DNA of 46,762 nt from Aneurinibacillus thermoaerophilus (GCF_900099925.1 NZ_FNDE01000030.1:1-46762); one strand, 5' to 3'; shown: positions 17,144 to 25,459, counted from the stretch's first letter. Made by a program: numbers and translations. Notes: a model not told the origin generated them from the sequence alone.

Positions 17144-18136
17144 CTATCGTTCTGATAGCCGGGCACGTTGCCGTTTTGCCACATTGCGGTAAATCTCCCT
17201 AACCGTAAACTCGCCCCGCATAAAGTAATAAATGCTAAGCGGGAGCAAAGCCGCATACTGAACCAAGTGAAGCAGCACGGACAAAATTGCCCTTTGAAAC
17301 GCGTGCACATCAAACAAAGATAACGAATAGATGCAAGCATACTGAAATACCCCGATACCTCCCGGCGCGGACGGGATCAGCATAATCAAGTTCGTCAGCA
17401 CAATGACGACCAGGCTCGCTACCCAGGCTTTGCTGCCGTAAATCCCAACCGCCATTAATCCGAATACGGTCGATAAGTATACGCATCCCCAAGAACAGAC
17501 AAGATAACACAACGCACGCACAATCACAAGCGGTGATTTAAAAACCGCAAGGCTATCGAGAAAATGAAACAATCTGCGTGCTACCGCTGGCGTTTTTTCT
17601 GATGCCAGCACACGCGGACGCAAACGCAACGCAAGCAATAGCAGCAGCCCCCCTGCTACCATCGCTGCAAGCATCAGGTTGCGAATAAGCTGTAGTTTCG
17701 CTTCTACCACAGGCTCAAACGGGACAAAAAATGCGACGCTGACCGCAAGCACAATCAAAATAAATACGTCCAACAAACGTTCTAGCACAAGGTTTACGCC
17801 CACTGATGCGTAATCTCTTCTCATCTGTCCGATTGTCATAACGCGGATCGCTTCCCCCATCCGAAATGGGAGCAGCATGTTCGAACCGTTGCCCATGCAT
17901 ACTGACGCAAACATTTTCCTGACAGGGATGTCCGGCGCAAACCCTCTTGTCCAGGATAATGCGCGAAACCACTGGCTCGCTGCAAAAGCGAATACCGCAA
18001 GCAACACATAGAAATAATCAACCGGGTAACGCAGCAAGCGAGCAATATTTACATTTCCAAGATTGCGATAGGCTAAAAACAGAAACAGACACGTAATGGC
18101 AATACCAACAGCAAGCTGTATGTACTTACCCCTCAT
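17144..18136 (-). CDS. Lysylphosphatidylglycerol synthetase TM-domain / UPF0104 family membrane protein (flippase-like)
   Basis: 330 residues with eight or so membrane helices, the AglD/MprF-type transmembrane domain without the aminoacyltransferase part. Motifs include NGSNMLLPFRMGEAIRV and the downstream SAPGGIGVFQYA. Members act as, or associate with, lipid flippases. It overlaps the upstream GT2 gene by 11 bp and has AAGGAAG ahead of ATG 18136, so the two are translationally coupled. A role in moving the GT2 product across the membrane is inferred from this context. Confidence 0.8.
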   Translation of the reverse strand: MRGKYIQLAVGIAITCLFLFLAYRNLGNVNIARLLRYPVDYFYVLLAVFAFAASQWFRALSWTRGFAPDIPVRKMFASVCMGNGSNMLLPFRMGEAIRVMTIGQMRRDYASVGVNLVLERLLDVFILIVLAVSVAFFVPFEPVVEAKLQLIRNLMLAAMVAGGLLLLLALRLRPRVLASEKTPAVARRLFHFLDSLAVFKSPLVIVRALCYLVCSWGCVYLSTVFGLMAVGIYGSKAWVASLVVIVLTNLIMLIPSAPGGIGVFQYACIYSLSLFDVHAFQRAILSVLLHLVQYAALLPLSIYYFMRGEFTVREIYRNVAKRQRARLSER

Positions 18137-18869
18137 GTCGCACTTCCTTTAGCTTATTGTAAACGCCATTCCAATCATTTGTTCGCACCTGCAAGGCATC
18201 CCGAAACATCTTCCATGAATCTCTGATAATGTGTACTTTCGAATCAACGGAATGACGCAGATTTACAGGAATCCTCTCGATATGATACCCATACTTGCGA
18301 GCTAAAAATAACATCTCAAAATCAAAGCCGAAGCCCTGAATAGTCAACTGCGGAAAAATTACGCGTGTCGCCGCCTTGGTAAATCCTTTGAATCCGCACT
18401 GGGTATCCGGGATGTCCAAATGTAATACCGCGTTAATAAACCGTGAAAATACGGCGGAAGCAATTTTTCGCGACAACGGATATGGAACGTCTGACTGTTC
18501 CTGGTACAAGTCACGTCCACCGATAACAAGATCCGCTTTTTTAGCATAAAATACATGAAGCGCTTTTGTAATGCTTTCCAACGGATACGGCAAGTCAGCG
18601 TCCATAAAGAATATATACTTCCCCTTTGCAAGCAGCATACCGTGCTTCAAAGCCATTCCCTTGCCCATATTTTTCTTCAGCGATACAACCTGAAGACAAG
18701 GGTGACCCAATGCTTCTACAACGGCTACTGTTCCGTCAGTGCTGCCGTCGTCTACAACAAGCACCTCATAGCTTGCAAAGTGATTGTCCATAAAAGGCAT
18801 GACCGCCTCAAGCGTATGTTTGATTCTTTTTTCTTCATTGTATGCCGGAATGACAAGCGATAGTTCCAT
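18126..18869 (-). CDS. Family 2 glycosyltransferase, dolichyl/polyprenyl-phosphate sugar synthase type
   Basis: 247 residues. GT-A fold with LSLVIPAYNEEKRI at the start, VVDDGSTDGT, the metal-binding FMDADLPYPLES and QCGFKGF, typical of dolichyl-phosphate beta-glucosyl/mannosyltransferases. It should transfer a sugar from a nucleotide donor to undecaprenyl phosphate at the inner face. ATG at 18869 is preceded by AAGGACG; longer in-frame starts add unrelated residues. First gene of a pair with the flippase-like protein. Confidence 0.88.
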   Translation of the reverse strand: MELSLVIPAYNEEKRIKHTLEAVMPFMDNHFASYEVLVVDDGSTDGTVAVVEALGHPCLQVVSLKKNMGKGMALKHGMLLAKGKYIFFMDADLPYPLESITKALHVFYAKKADLVIGGRDLYQEQSDVPYPLSRKIASAVFSRFINAVLHLDIPDTQCGFKGFTKAATRVIFPQLTIQGFGFDFEMLFLARKYGYHIERIPVNLRHSVDSKVHIIRDSWKMFRDALQVRTNDWNGVYNKLKEVRHEG

Positions 18870-19090
18870 TTCCGAACACGTCCTTTTTCTTGGCAATCCA
18901 GGAGATTTCGCCTCTCCCACATAGATTATAATTATACCCAAAAACATAAAACCTGTATATGGTGTCGATGAAATTTTCCTGCAATTGGACAAAAACCTTT
19001 CAATATTCAGCACCACCTTCTATTCCAGCAAGCAATAAAATGCCCATAAAATAATGCCTTGTCCGTTCCAAGCCGGAGAAGGCAACATAT

Positions 19091-19130
19091 AAAAAAAAGA
19101 AGGTATTTCAACTTTCTCTTTCAACCTTCT
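19091..19130 (-). terminator. intrinsic terminator of ccdA
   Basis: AGAAGGT/ACCTTCT with a loop of about 19 nt, followed by TTTTTTTT on the minus strand, 42 bp past the ccdA stop. The gap 18870-19171 holds nothing else recognisable apart from upstream sequence of the GT2 gene. Confidence 0.75.
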
Positions 19131-19171
19131 CTTACATATTATACCTTTTGTTTTTTTATTACGGGAGTATA

Positions 19172-19894
19172 TTATATTCCCGGAAATATAAGAAACGAGG
19201 ACAGCCACGCGCTTAAACGCTGCATCTGCCCAGTATAGATAAGTACGCCCATAGCAATGAGCGCCCAACCGCTCACGTTCTTAATCACCGGCATCCATCG
19301 ATTAAGCCGACGAATCGCTCTAACAGAGTACAACATAATAAAAGAAATAATAAAGAATGGAATGGCAAGTCCCAAGGAGTAGATGCTAAGCAAAAAAATG
19401 CCTGTGTTTACAGTTTCCGTATTGCTAGCCAGAAGCAAAATTGAAGAAAGCGCCAGACCAACACACGGTGTCCAGCCAGCAGCAAACGCCATGCCGAGAA
19501 GCAGGGAAGAAAACCATTTGCCAGCCTGAATGCGCAACATATCAAATCGCTTTTCACGCGCCAAAAACCGTAATTTCAACCATCCGATCGTCTGAAACCC
19601 AAAAATAACAATCAAAATGCCACTCAACTGCTCAAGCAATTCACGATTTGAACGAAGAAACTGACCGAGGTAGCTGGCTGTTGCCCCAAATAAAACAAAA
19701 ATGATCGAAAATCCGATAACAAATGCAAAAGAGCGAATAAACAATGTACTGCGCCGAATCACCAACCGATCGTCCTGCACCATCCCTCCGGTCAAGTGTG
19801 TCACATAAGCCGGAATCAATGGAAATACGCATGGCGAAAAAAATGAAATCAAGCCCGCAAACCACGCAAATGATACCGATATGGATTGCTCCAT
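19172..19894 (-). CDS. ccdA: Cytochrome c biogenesis protein CcdA (DsbD transmembrane family)
   Basis: 240 residues, six membrane helices. The two reactive cysteines are in FFSPCVFPLIPAY (helix 1) and GWTPCVGLALSS (helix 4). CcdA moves reducing equivalents from cytoplasmic thioredoxin to extracytoplasmic thiol proteins for cytochrome c maturation and, in sporulators, spore formation. ATG at 19894 follows GAGGTGA. No resA or ccdC partner is adjacent. The gene lies 55 bp downstream of the LytTR regulator and may be read from the agr-like operon. Confidence 0.93.
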   Translation of the reverse strand: MEQSISVSFAWFAGLISFFSPCVFPLIPAYVTHLTGGMVQDDRLVIRRSTLFIRSFAFVIGFSIIFVLFGATASYLGQFLRSNRELLEQLSGILIVIFGFQTIGWLKLRFLAREKRFDMLRIQAGKWFSSLLLGMAFAAGWTPCVGLALSSILLLASNTETVNTGIFLLSIYSLGLAIPFFIISFIMLYSVRAIRRLNRWMPVIKNVSGWALIAMGVLIYTGQMQRLSAWLSSFLIFPGI

Positions 19895-19949
19895 ACGATC
19901 ACCTCACTAAGCATTGTCGCACACTCGTCATCGCAAAGGCAACTCGTCC

Positions 19950-20672
19950 CTATGTAGGCAAAATATCAAGCCTTCGCAAAAGTTTCCTAATAAGCCCCGA
20001 GCGCTCCTCCGCCACCAACGCTTTTCTTTCTTTTTCTCCTTTAAAAAAGATCCCTTCGTCATTCACCGCCGCAATTTTATTGGTGTTTACCAAAAAGGCG
20101 CGGTGACTAAAAACAAAACCGTGATTGCGCAAATATTCTTCATACACCTTCAAAGGAATATATTTTGCTTCAATCGTATCATGGACAATATGAACCTTGA
20201 CACCTCTGGAACAAGACTCGAAAAACAAAATGTCATCCGGAACAACCTGGATAATCTTATCATTGATAATCGGCACATACATGCCCCCCACTCTGATGAA
20301 GCGTTGATACTCGATATGCAATCGGATTTTGCGCAACGCTTCCTCAACACGCGGCGGCAAATATGGTTTCTCGATTACGTCGATAATATCCAAATGATAT
20401 GTATCGCTGGCCAGCGGTTTCATGCCTGTGATCAACACGGCGGGAATGTGTTTGCCACGCATTTTCAAAATCCCATATGCTTCCAGTCCGTTCATATCCG
20501 GTAAGTCAATATCAAGAAAAATGGCGGTGATATCATTTTTTTCCAGCACAGCAGAAATCATCGCTTCCCCTGTGTTTACTACGTCCACGTGGTCAATATA
20601 TTCCAGTGTTTTTAAATGATCGACAAGCGTTTGCGCCTGAAATTTGTTGTCTTCACATACTAAAATATTCAT
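19950..20672 (-). CDS. AgrA-like LytTR-family response regulator
   Basis: 240 residues. An N-terminal receiver (1-120) retains a full phosphorylation site: acidic CED near residues 6-8, phospho-acceptor Asp54 in IFLDIDLPDMNG, Thr in LITGM and Lys in IEKPY. The C-terminal LytTR DNA-binding domain (about 130-235) contains SHRAFLVNTNKI. ATG at 20672 follows AAGGTGG. It lies 36 bp after the AgrD-like peptide gene and is the last gene of the agr-like unit. Its likely sites are the repeats upstream of agrC, which is inference. The intact receiver contrasts with the degenerate sensor. Confidence 0.9.
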   Translation of the reverse strand: MNILVCEDNKFQAQTLVDHLKTLEYIDHVDVVNTGEAMISAVLEKNDITAIFLDIDLPDMNGLEAYGILKMRGKHIPAVLITGMKPLASDTYHLDIIDVIEKPYLPPRVEEALRKIRLHIEYQRFIRVGGMYVPIINDKIIQVVPDDILFFESCSRGVKVHIVHDTIEAKYIPLKVYEEYLRNHGFVFSHRAFLVNTNKIAAVNDEGIFFKGEKERKALVAEERSGLIRKLLRRLDILPT

Positions 20673-20708
20673 GATATCACCACCTTATCCTTGTATGAGT
20701 CCATTCCT

Positions 20709-20828
20709 TTAGCGCAGTTCCTCCGGTGCTTCCGGAACATAAACCGCTAACATACACATCGAGGTTACCATTAAGGTTGCAAGTCCCGTAAAAAAGGCAG
20801 CTACCGAATACAGAGCTTTTCGCATCAT
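20709..20828 (-). CDS. AgrD-like cyclic-lactone autoinducer peptide precursor
   Basis: 39 residues. A short amphipathic N-terminus (MMRKALYSVAAFFTGLATL) is followed by the core SMCMLAVYVPEAPEEL. The Cys25 followed by hydrophobic residues and then a proline/acid-rich tail (VPEAPEELR) is the AgrD layout: AgrB removes the tail and Cys forms a thiolactone. By alignment with the Listeria peptide (Cys, four residues, then Tyr-x-Pro), the mature ring is probably CMLAV, with uncertain N-terminal extension. The ATG overlaps the agrB stop codon and is preceded by GGGGGTGA, so translation is coupled. Two ATG codons are adjacent; the first is used here. Confidence 0.88.
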   Translation of the reverse strand: MMRKALYSVAAFFTGLATLMVTSMCMLAVYVPEAPEELR

Positions 20829-21397
20829 CGCGACTCACCCCCTTTCCCAAACAACCGATTCAAACTATGCACCAAACGCACACCGTACGGAGTTACGGAT
20901 AATGCTTGTAACATTAAACCGATGGCGAACGGACGGCTGCTTTCAAAAAAGGAAAAAATGAACCCAAGTCCAAGCCAGATTCTGGCCAGCACCTTAAATT
21001 TGTCTTTATGCTTCAGGGGACGGGTCGACTGGTATGGCTCAAGGTAATAAGAATACACTTCAATGAGCCATAAAGACAGCACACAAAGCAGCAAGCCTGT
21101 CCATAATGACACCGGAATATAGCTGCTGCCAACTAAAATCGTAACCGAGACAAGCGTACAACCGAGGCCGCTTTCTACATGCGCACCTCCGGTCAAAAGT
21201 CTAAGACCGCTAAACCCCAAAACGAGAAACAAAACGTCTCTGCTTTGTCCTGTCACTATCGCGACGCCAGCCAGCACCAGCATAGTCACCAATGTATGGA
21301 GGAACCCTTCGATGCCAAATTGCAGCACAGCCACAGAAGCCGGATGGCCGCTCTTGTCTTTAAGATATACAGCGAGTCTATGGGCAAGTTTTCTCAT
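20825..21397 (-). CDS. AgrB-like accessory gene regulator (peptide-processing membrane protease)
   Basis: 190 residues, several membrane helices. The catalytic pair is visible: His73 and Cys80 in RLLTGGAHVESGLGC, with the same seven-residue spacing as His77/Cys84 of staphylococcal AgrB. It should cut the AgrD tail, form the thiolactone and help export. ATG at 21397 follows AGGGGGATGC and overlaps the agrC stop by 4 bp. Its stop overlaps the agrD start. Confidence 0.93.
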   Translation of the reverse strand: MRKLAHRLAVYLKDKSGHPASVAVLQFGIEGFLHTLVTMLVLAGVAIVTGQSRDVLFLVLGFSGLRLLTGGAHVESGLGCTLVSVTILVGSSYIPVSLWTGLLLCVLSLWLIEVYSYYLEPYQSTRPLKHKDKFKVLARIWLGLGFIFSFFESSRPFAIGLMLQALSVTPYGVRLVHSLNRLFGKGGESR

Positions 21398-22644
21398 AAT
21401 GCATCCCCCTGAAACGTAACGATGATGGTAGACTTGGAGGTATCCGGATCATACTGAAGCGCCAATGTACCCGCATTCATCTTCAATTGTTTGACGATGG
21501 CGACTGGCATCGCCTGTACATGCTTCGTTTTCAACGTAAATGTTGTCGTTCCACCGATGACGCTATGTATTTGAAAGTGAATGAATTTATCAGCGCTGGG
21601 CTTGTCTTTCAGCACAGCAATGATCTCATCGAAAATCATGTTCAAAATCCGGTTCAACTGATAGCCAGAAATCGATTCAGGAGTGAAATAATGGCCGATG
21701 CACTCTACTGTTAAACTTACGCCATACGATTGACAAACGTGCCGCTCCTTCCCTAAAAAAGCGGCCAGCATCGGTTCATGAATCTCGATCGATGCCTGCA
21801 TGAAATTTCGTTCTTGCAGCAGGTGATCGAGATACTGGACCAGCATGTGAACATTCTGACAGCTAGCCATATGGCGTAACGTTTGAGTTTGTGAATAGAA
21901 GTCACGGTTGATTTGTTTGATTTCCTCTGTATAACTATGTAAATTTTCTAAATATAACCTTTCTTCTTCCATTTTCATCTGTTTTTGCATGACTTGAATG
22001 TTGCGCACCAGCAAAAACATCAATAAAAATAAACTAAACGTACCAAGCACAATCCAAATATTATAGTGAAAATTGTAATCAGATACCGTGATTGTCGTAA
22101 TCGTCTGTACGACAATAATCATACCAACTAACGAATAGCAGGCAATTAATATGTTAATCTGGCGGCCAACTTTAGAAAAACTATCCTGAACCAGGCTAAC
22201 TCCCCACTGTTTTTTATAAACGAGCCAAGCCGCCCCAAGCATCAATAATGCATTGGCCAATATAATGGGAATCTGATAAATAATTGAATTTATAGCTTTA
22301 CTAAATAAAAGATTTGTCAGCAAAGATATGACAAAAAAAGCAGCAGTCGTCATCAACATGTTCGTGATATACATCATAGAGATAATAATGATCCCGTTTA
22401 ATAACCGGAAACGAAAAATTAAAATAAAAAGAGCATAAAAAACTACCATAGTGAGCAGAACAGCATACGAAATGTCAAGATACATTCGAATGATGCGCGA
22501 AAAAATCGCTACCAATACACTGACCAATATAACTTCTTTTATTTTTTCTTTAACCTCATAACGAAAAAGGCACAAAAAGAAAATAAGAGTTGTAGCTTCT
22601 TCAATGATAGAAAAAAGGATACCTATAACTAATTGCACGATCAT
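21394..22644 (-). CDS. AgrC-like sensor protein with degenerate kinase domain
   Basis: 416 residues: six or seven membrane helices (1-215), a coiled linker, then an AgrC/SpoOB-type dimerisation helix pair and a GHKL-like region. Aligning helix 1 (INRDFYSQTQTL) to the AgrC H-box (FRHDYVNILTTL), with equal spacing to the following QYL, puts Arg247 where the phospho-accepting His should be. The N-box region (about 334-344, LNMIFDEIIAV) lacks both usual Asn residues of LGNLLDNA, and the G-box (about 380-388, MPVAIVKQL) lacks the glycines. The fold is recognisable but catalysis looks lost. No strong ribosome site precedes the ATG at 22644. First gene of the agr-like unit. Confidence 0.82.
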   Translation of the reverse strand: MIVQLVIGILFSIIEEATTLIFFLCLFRYEVKEKIKEVILVSVLVAIFSRIIRMYLDISYAVLLTMVVFYALFILIFRFRLLNGIIIISMMYITNMLMTTAAFFVISLLTNLLFSKAINSIIYQIPIILANALLMLGAAWLVYKKQWGVSLVQDSFSKVGRQINILIACYSLVGMIIVVQTITTITVSDYNFHYNIWIVLGTFSLFLLMFLLVRNIQVMQKQMKMEEERLYLENLHSYTEEIKQINRDFYSQTQTLRHMASCQNVHMLVQYLDHLLQERNFMQASIEIHEPMLAAFLGKERHVCQSYGVSLTVECIGHYFTPESISGYQLNRILNMIFDEIIAVLKDKPSADKFIHFQIHSVIGGTTTFTLKTKHVQAMPVAIVKQLKMNAGTLALQYDPDTSKSTIIVTFQGDAL

Positions 22645-22842
22645 ACGCTGTCATGAAGTTAGGTGCAGTAACTCCGGCTCCCTCCTTTCTATACTAGTAT
22701 AGCAAACGTATGAAATAAATAGAAAGTGACAATTTGCAAACGCTTTATTCCTTTTCCCATTCTCTTTCTACCATCCACAGTCGAAACCTCAAAGACAATT
22801 AATATAACAAAACAGAAGAATAAGACTAATGTCTCTATCTTT

Positions 22843-22948
22843 TCATTATGAATAGGAATTCACACATTATGAATACGTATTTATAATTCAAAAGCGATAA
22901 TATAAACATATTTTCCAAAAAATATCAATAGTAATTCATTCATAATGA
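22843..22948. repeat. Three TTCATNATGAA-type repeats upstream of agrC
   Basis: CATTATGAATA occurs at 22844-22854 and again at 22865-22875, a 21-bp period (two helical turns). A third copy, TTCATAATGAA, lies at about 22939-22949. Two of the three are full dyads TTCAT-N-ATGAA. They lie 200-300 bp upstream of agrC in an AT-rich gap (22645-23182) that has no gene. The phasing suits a dimeric or LytTR-type regulator, but the sequence is not the staphylococcal AgrA site. Confidence 0.5.
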
Positions 22949-23032
22949 ACCATTGTTCACGATATTTTGCGTAGACCAGAAGGGGATAGACAAGTAGGAA
23001 AGTAGTAGCTTACACTGTAGAGAGACGAAAAA

Positions 23033-23062
23033 TTTCCAATTGAGTAGTTATCTGGATATAAT
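23033..23062 (+). promoter_or_regulatory. possible promoter for the Spo0E-like gene
   Basis: A perfect TATAAT (23057-23062) is preceded after 18 bp by TTTCCA (23033-23038). It lies 120 bp upstream of the Spo0E-like start; the intervening leader has small stems (ACG-AAAG-CGT; GACTTT/AAAGTC) of unknown meaning. Confidence 0.3.
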
Positions 23063-23182
23063 TGATACATCTCTTTGGCGGCAAAAACGAAAGCGTACTG
23101 GACGATGGCGTCGGACTTTCAACATCCAAAGTCTAAAACAGCCCCAAAATAGAATGAAGTTGTCCAGAAAGGAACTTTAATC

Positions 23183-23383
23183 ATGGGTACCAACGACAAG
23201 AAACAAGCAGAGATTTCTCATAAAATAGAGATAAAAAGGAATAAGATGATTTCGGTAGCAGCTTATAACAACTTAAATTTATTGCATCCAGATGTTCTAA
23301 AAATAAGCCAGGAGCTAGATGTCTTATTAGTGACCTTATTGAAAAAACAAATCGGAAAACAACATAAGCGAAATTCATTCTAA
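23183..23383 (+). CDS. Spo0E-like aspartyl-phosphate phosphatase
   Basis: 66 residues, typical for the family. Two short helices with the Spo0E signature SQELDVLL (SxxxD core) near residues 42-49, preceded by IEIKRNKMISVAAY. Such proteins dephosphorylate Spo0A-P and delay sporulation. ATG at 23183 follows AGAAAGGAAC. It is the only plus-strand gene in this part, divergent from the agr-like locus and followed by its own terminator. The target is inferred from family knowledge. Confidence 0.85.
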   Translation: MGTNDKKQAEISHKIEIKRNKMISVAAYNNLNLLHPDVLKISQELDVLLVTLLKKQIGKQHKRNSF

Positions 23384-23419
23384 TACAGCACCTGTATACT
23401 TGCTTCATTGATTTAGGAA

Positions 23420-23457
23420 CTCTCTCCACTAAAGCGGAGAGAGCATTGCATTTTTTA
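23420..23457 (+). terminator. terminator of the Spo0E-like gene
   Basis: CTCTCTCC/GGAGAGAG, a perfect 8-bp stem with an 8-nt loop, followed after seven bases by TTTTTT. Confidence 0.7.
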
Positions 23458-23463
23458 CCAAAT

Positions 23464-23492
23464 AAAAATCTCCCTCCACTTGTAGAAGGGAG
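23464..23492 (-). terminator. terminator of the lysine-catabolic (yodTSRQ-like) operon
   Basis: On the minus strand CTCCCT/AGGGAG (complement 23470-23492) is followed by ATTTTTATTT. It lies about 20 bp beyond the M20 gene stop, back to back with the Spo0E-like terminator. Confidence 0.7.
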
Positions 23493-23511
23493 GGGTAAAG
23501 GGTTTGTTTTT

Positions 23512-24771
23512 TCACGTGCTCGCTACCCCGCACCAGTGCATAATAGTATGCGCCATAATTTCCGCACATTCGATAACCCGATCCAATTCGATGTACTCAT
23601 TTGGGTAGTGGGCCATGCTGGTTACTCCAGGCCCGAAGACGATAGCCGGCGTCTCGCCTACTTTCGTCAGCAACCCGCCGTCCGTTCCCCACGGGGATGC
23701 TTCAATAATCGGTTCTTCTCCTAGCACAGTACGGTACGAATGGATTAAGTGATTCATCAGTTCATGGTCTATGTCAATCTTGCCCGGTACCCACTGTGCG
23801 CCAAACCATTCCAGCTGTGGCGGATGCTGCTTAAGCCACTCGTCGTCAATCGCCGCCAACGCTTCTACCATTGCACGCTTCGCATCTTCCATTTCCTCAT
23901 CCGGGGCAACACCCATACGCCCTTGTAACTCCACCAGATCAGGAACGGAGGAAGGCCACTCGCCACCTTGGATCGTTCCGATATTAATTGGAATCGGAAT
24001 GGGAATGTTTTTATACAACGGGTCAGTAATTTTTTCGTTGCGTTCTTTCTCTAGCTTGCGGACGGCATCTACGACAATCATCGCTTTTTCGATTGCACTT
24101 ACTCCTTCGTAACGTGTACCGCCATGTGCAGAACGGCCTTTCACTTTAATTTTGAACCACATGGAGCCTTGCTGTTTCGGGAAAATCTTCATTTGGGTCG
24201 GCTCTGGAATGAGCGCGGCGTCTGCCGTATAGCCACGCAATACGGTAGATAGTGTGCCGGAGCCCCCGCTTTCTTCTTCAATCACACTTTGGAAAATAAT
24301 ATCGCCTTTTAGTTTAATACCTAGCTCTTTTAAACATTCAATGGCAAACAGCATGGCAATATTGCCACCTTTCATATCCGTAACGCCGCGCCCGTACATT
24401 TTACCATCTTTAACTTTACCGCTGAAGGGATCATCCTCCCACTGATCCAAGTCACCGGCCGGCACAACATCAATATGGCCGTTCAGAATAAGGGATTTGC
24501 CACCGCCTTCGCCCCGCCAGATCCCCACTACATTCGGGCTTCCTTCAAATGAAGTCCGCGGCGAACAAAAATATGGATGCTTCACCAATTCCTCGCCGGC
24601 CGGTTCCCAGACGTCCACTTCAAGTCCTAACGATGCCAGCTTATCGGCGATAAGCTTCTGCGCCTCGGCTTCTCTGCCCTGTACACTCGGTGCCTGCACA
24701 ACCTGCGCCAAAAAATCAATCGCTTCCTGCCGGTGTTCCTGCATCCAACGCTTAATTTTCTCCTGAATCAT
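23512..24771 (-). CDS. yodQ: M20 family metallo-deacylase, ArgE/DapE type (YodQ-like)
   Basis: 419 residues. Binuclear zinc site: NGHIDVVPAG, MYGRGVTDMKGG, EEESGGSG, and HYPNEYI near the C-terminus; a dimerisation insert lies in between. The B. subtilis counterpart YodQ sits in the kamA-yodPQRST cluster. Here it probably removes the acetyl group placed by the AblB-like enzyme from a beta-lysine breakdown intermediate. ATG at 24771 follows GGGAGGGGG; an ATG six codons earlier overlaps that site. Last gene of a four-gene operon. Confidence 0.85.
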   Translation of the reverse strand: MIQEKIKRWMQEHRQEAIDFLAQVVQAPSVQGREAEAQKLIADKLASLGLEVDVWEPAGEELVKHPYFCSPRTSFEGSPNVVGIWRGEGGGKSLILNGHIDVVPAGDLDQWEDDPFSGKVKDGKMYGRGVTDMKGGNIAMLFAIECLKELGIKLKGDIIFQSVIEEESGGSGTLSTVLRGYTADAALIPEPTQMKIFPKQQGSMWFKIKVKGRSAHGGTRYEGVSAIEKAMIVVDAVRKLEKERNEKITDPLYKNIPIPIPINIGTIQGGEWPSSVPDLVELQGRMGVAPDEEMEDAKRAMVEALAAIDDEWLKQHPPQLEWFGAQWVPGKIDIDHELMNHLIHSYRTVLGEEPIIEASPWGTDGGLLTKVGETPAIVFGPGVTSMAHYPNEYIELDRVIECAEIMAHTIMHWCGVAST

Positions 24772-24790
24772 GACTTGGCCCCCTCCCATA

Positions 24791-25459
24791 TTATTTAAAG
24801 ACTGGAATCTGGCTGCTTTCCTTGAAGTGAAGCGGCGCGCCTGTACTTTCGATTACTTGCTCCACCGTGTACGGATACAGCACTTCCTTCAAATGCAGTT
24901 CCCCATTTACCACTTCAATTACCGCGCGCTCCGTAATGATCATATCCACGCATTCCGGAGCGGTCAAAGGCAACGTACACTGCCGGAGAATTTTCGGTTC
25001 ACCCGCTTTGTTAGTGTGATTCATCAGCACAATCACTTTTTTCGATTTTTGTGCCAATTCAATGGCACCACCCATGCCGGGTACCCGCTTACCAGGAACA
25101 ATCCAGTTGGCCAAATCGCCTTTTTCGCTTACTTCAAGTGCGCCGAGAATTGTAATATCCAGATAGCCGCGACGAATCATGCCAAAGGCGACCGTACTGT
25201 CAAAATATGAAGCGCCTGGCACGATTGTAATCGGAAATCCACCGGCATTGCACAAATTTTCATCTTCTTCTCCTCTGGCTGGCGAAGGGCCCGTACCCAG
25301 AATCCCGTTTTCCGCGTGAAACATGACTTGCCACTCCGGTGGGATATAGTCCGCAACCAGCGTTGGAATGCCTATGCCCAAATTCACCAGCATCCCCGGT
25401 CGGATTTCCTTCGCCGCGCGGCGCGCGATAAGATGTCGCTGTTCTACTCCCACGCCCAT
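24791..25459 (-). CDS. yodR: 3-oxoacid CoA-transferase subunit B (YodR-like)
   Basis: 222 residues, usual for the beta subunit of family I CoA transferases. The catalytic glutamate is in HAENGILG, and VNLGIGIPTLVADYIP and VPGMGGAIEL are typical. With subunit A it moves CoA onto the 3-oxo acid of the lysine path. ATG at 25459 lies inside the end of subunit A (16-bp overlap) behind GGGGTGA, giving coupled translation. Confidence 0.92.
   Translation of the reverse strand: MGVGVEQRHLIARRAAKEIRPGMLVNLGIGIPTLVADYIPPEWQVMFHAENGILGTGPSPARGEEDENLCNAGGFPITIVPGASYFDSTVAFGMIRRGYLDITILGALEVSEKGDLANWIVPGKRVPGMGGAIELAQKSKKVIVLMNHTNKAGEPKILRQCTLPLTAPECVDMIITERAVIEVVNGELHLKEVLYPYTVEQVIESTGAPLHFKESSQIPVFK

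Noticed and set aside
22990-23180. Leader of the Spo0E-like gene as a c-di-GMP or other known riboswitch
   Set aside because: It has GGCAAAA and small stems but lacks the conserved GEMM core seen at 44584-44668 and matches no class I know.
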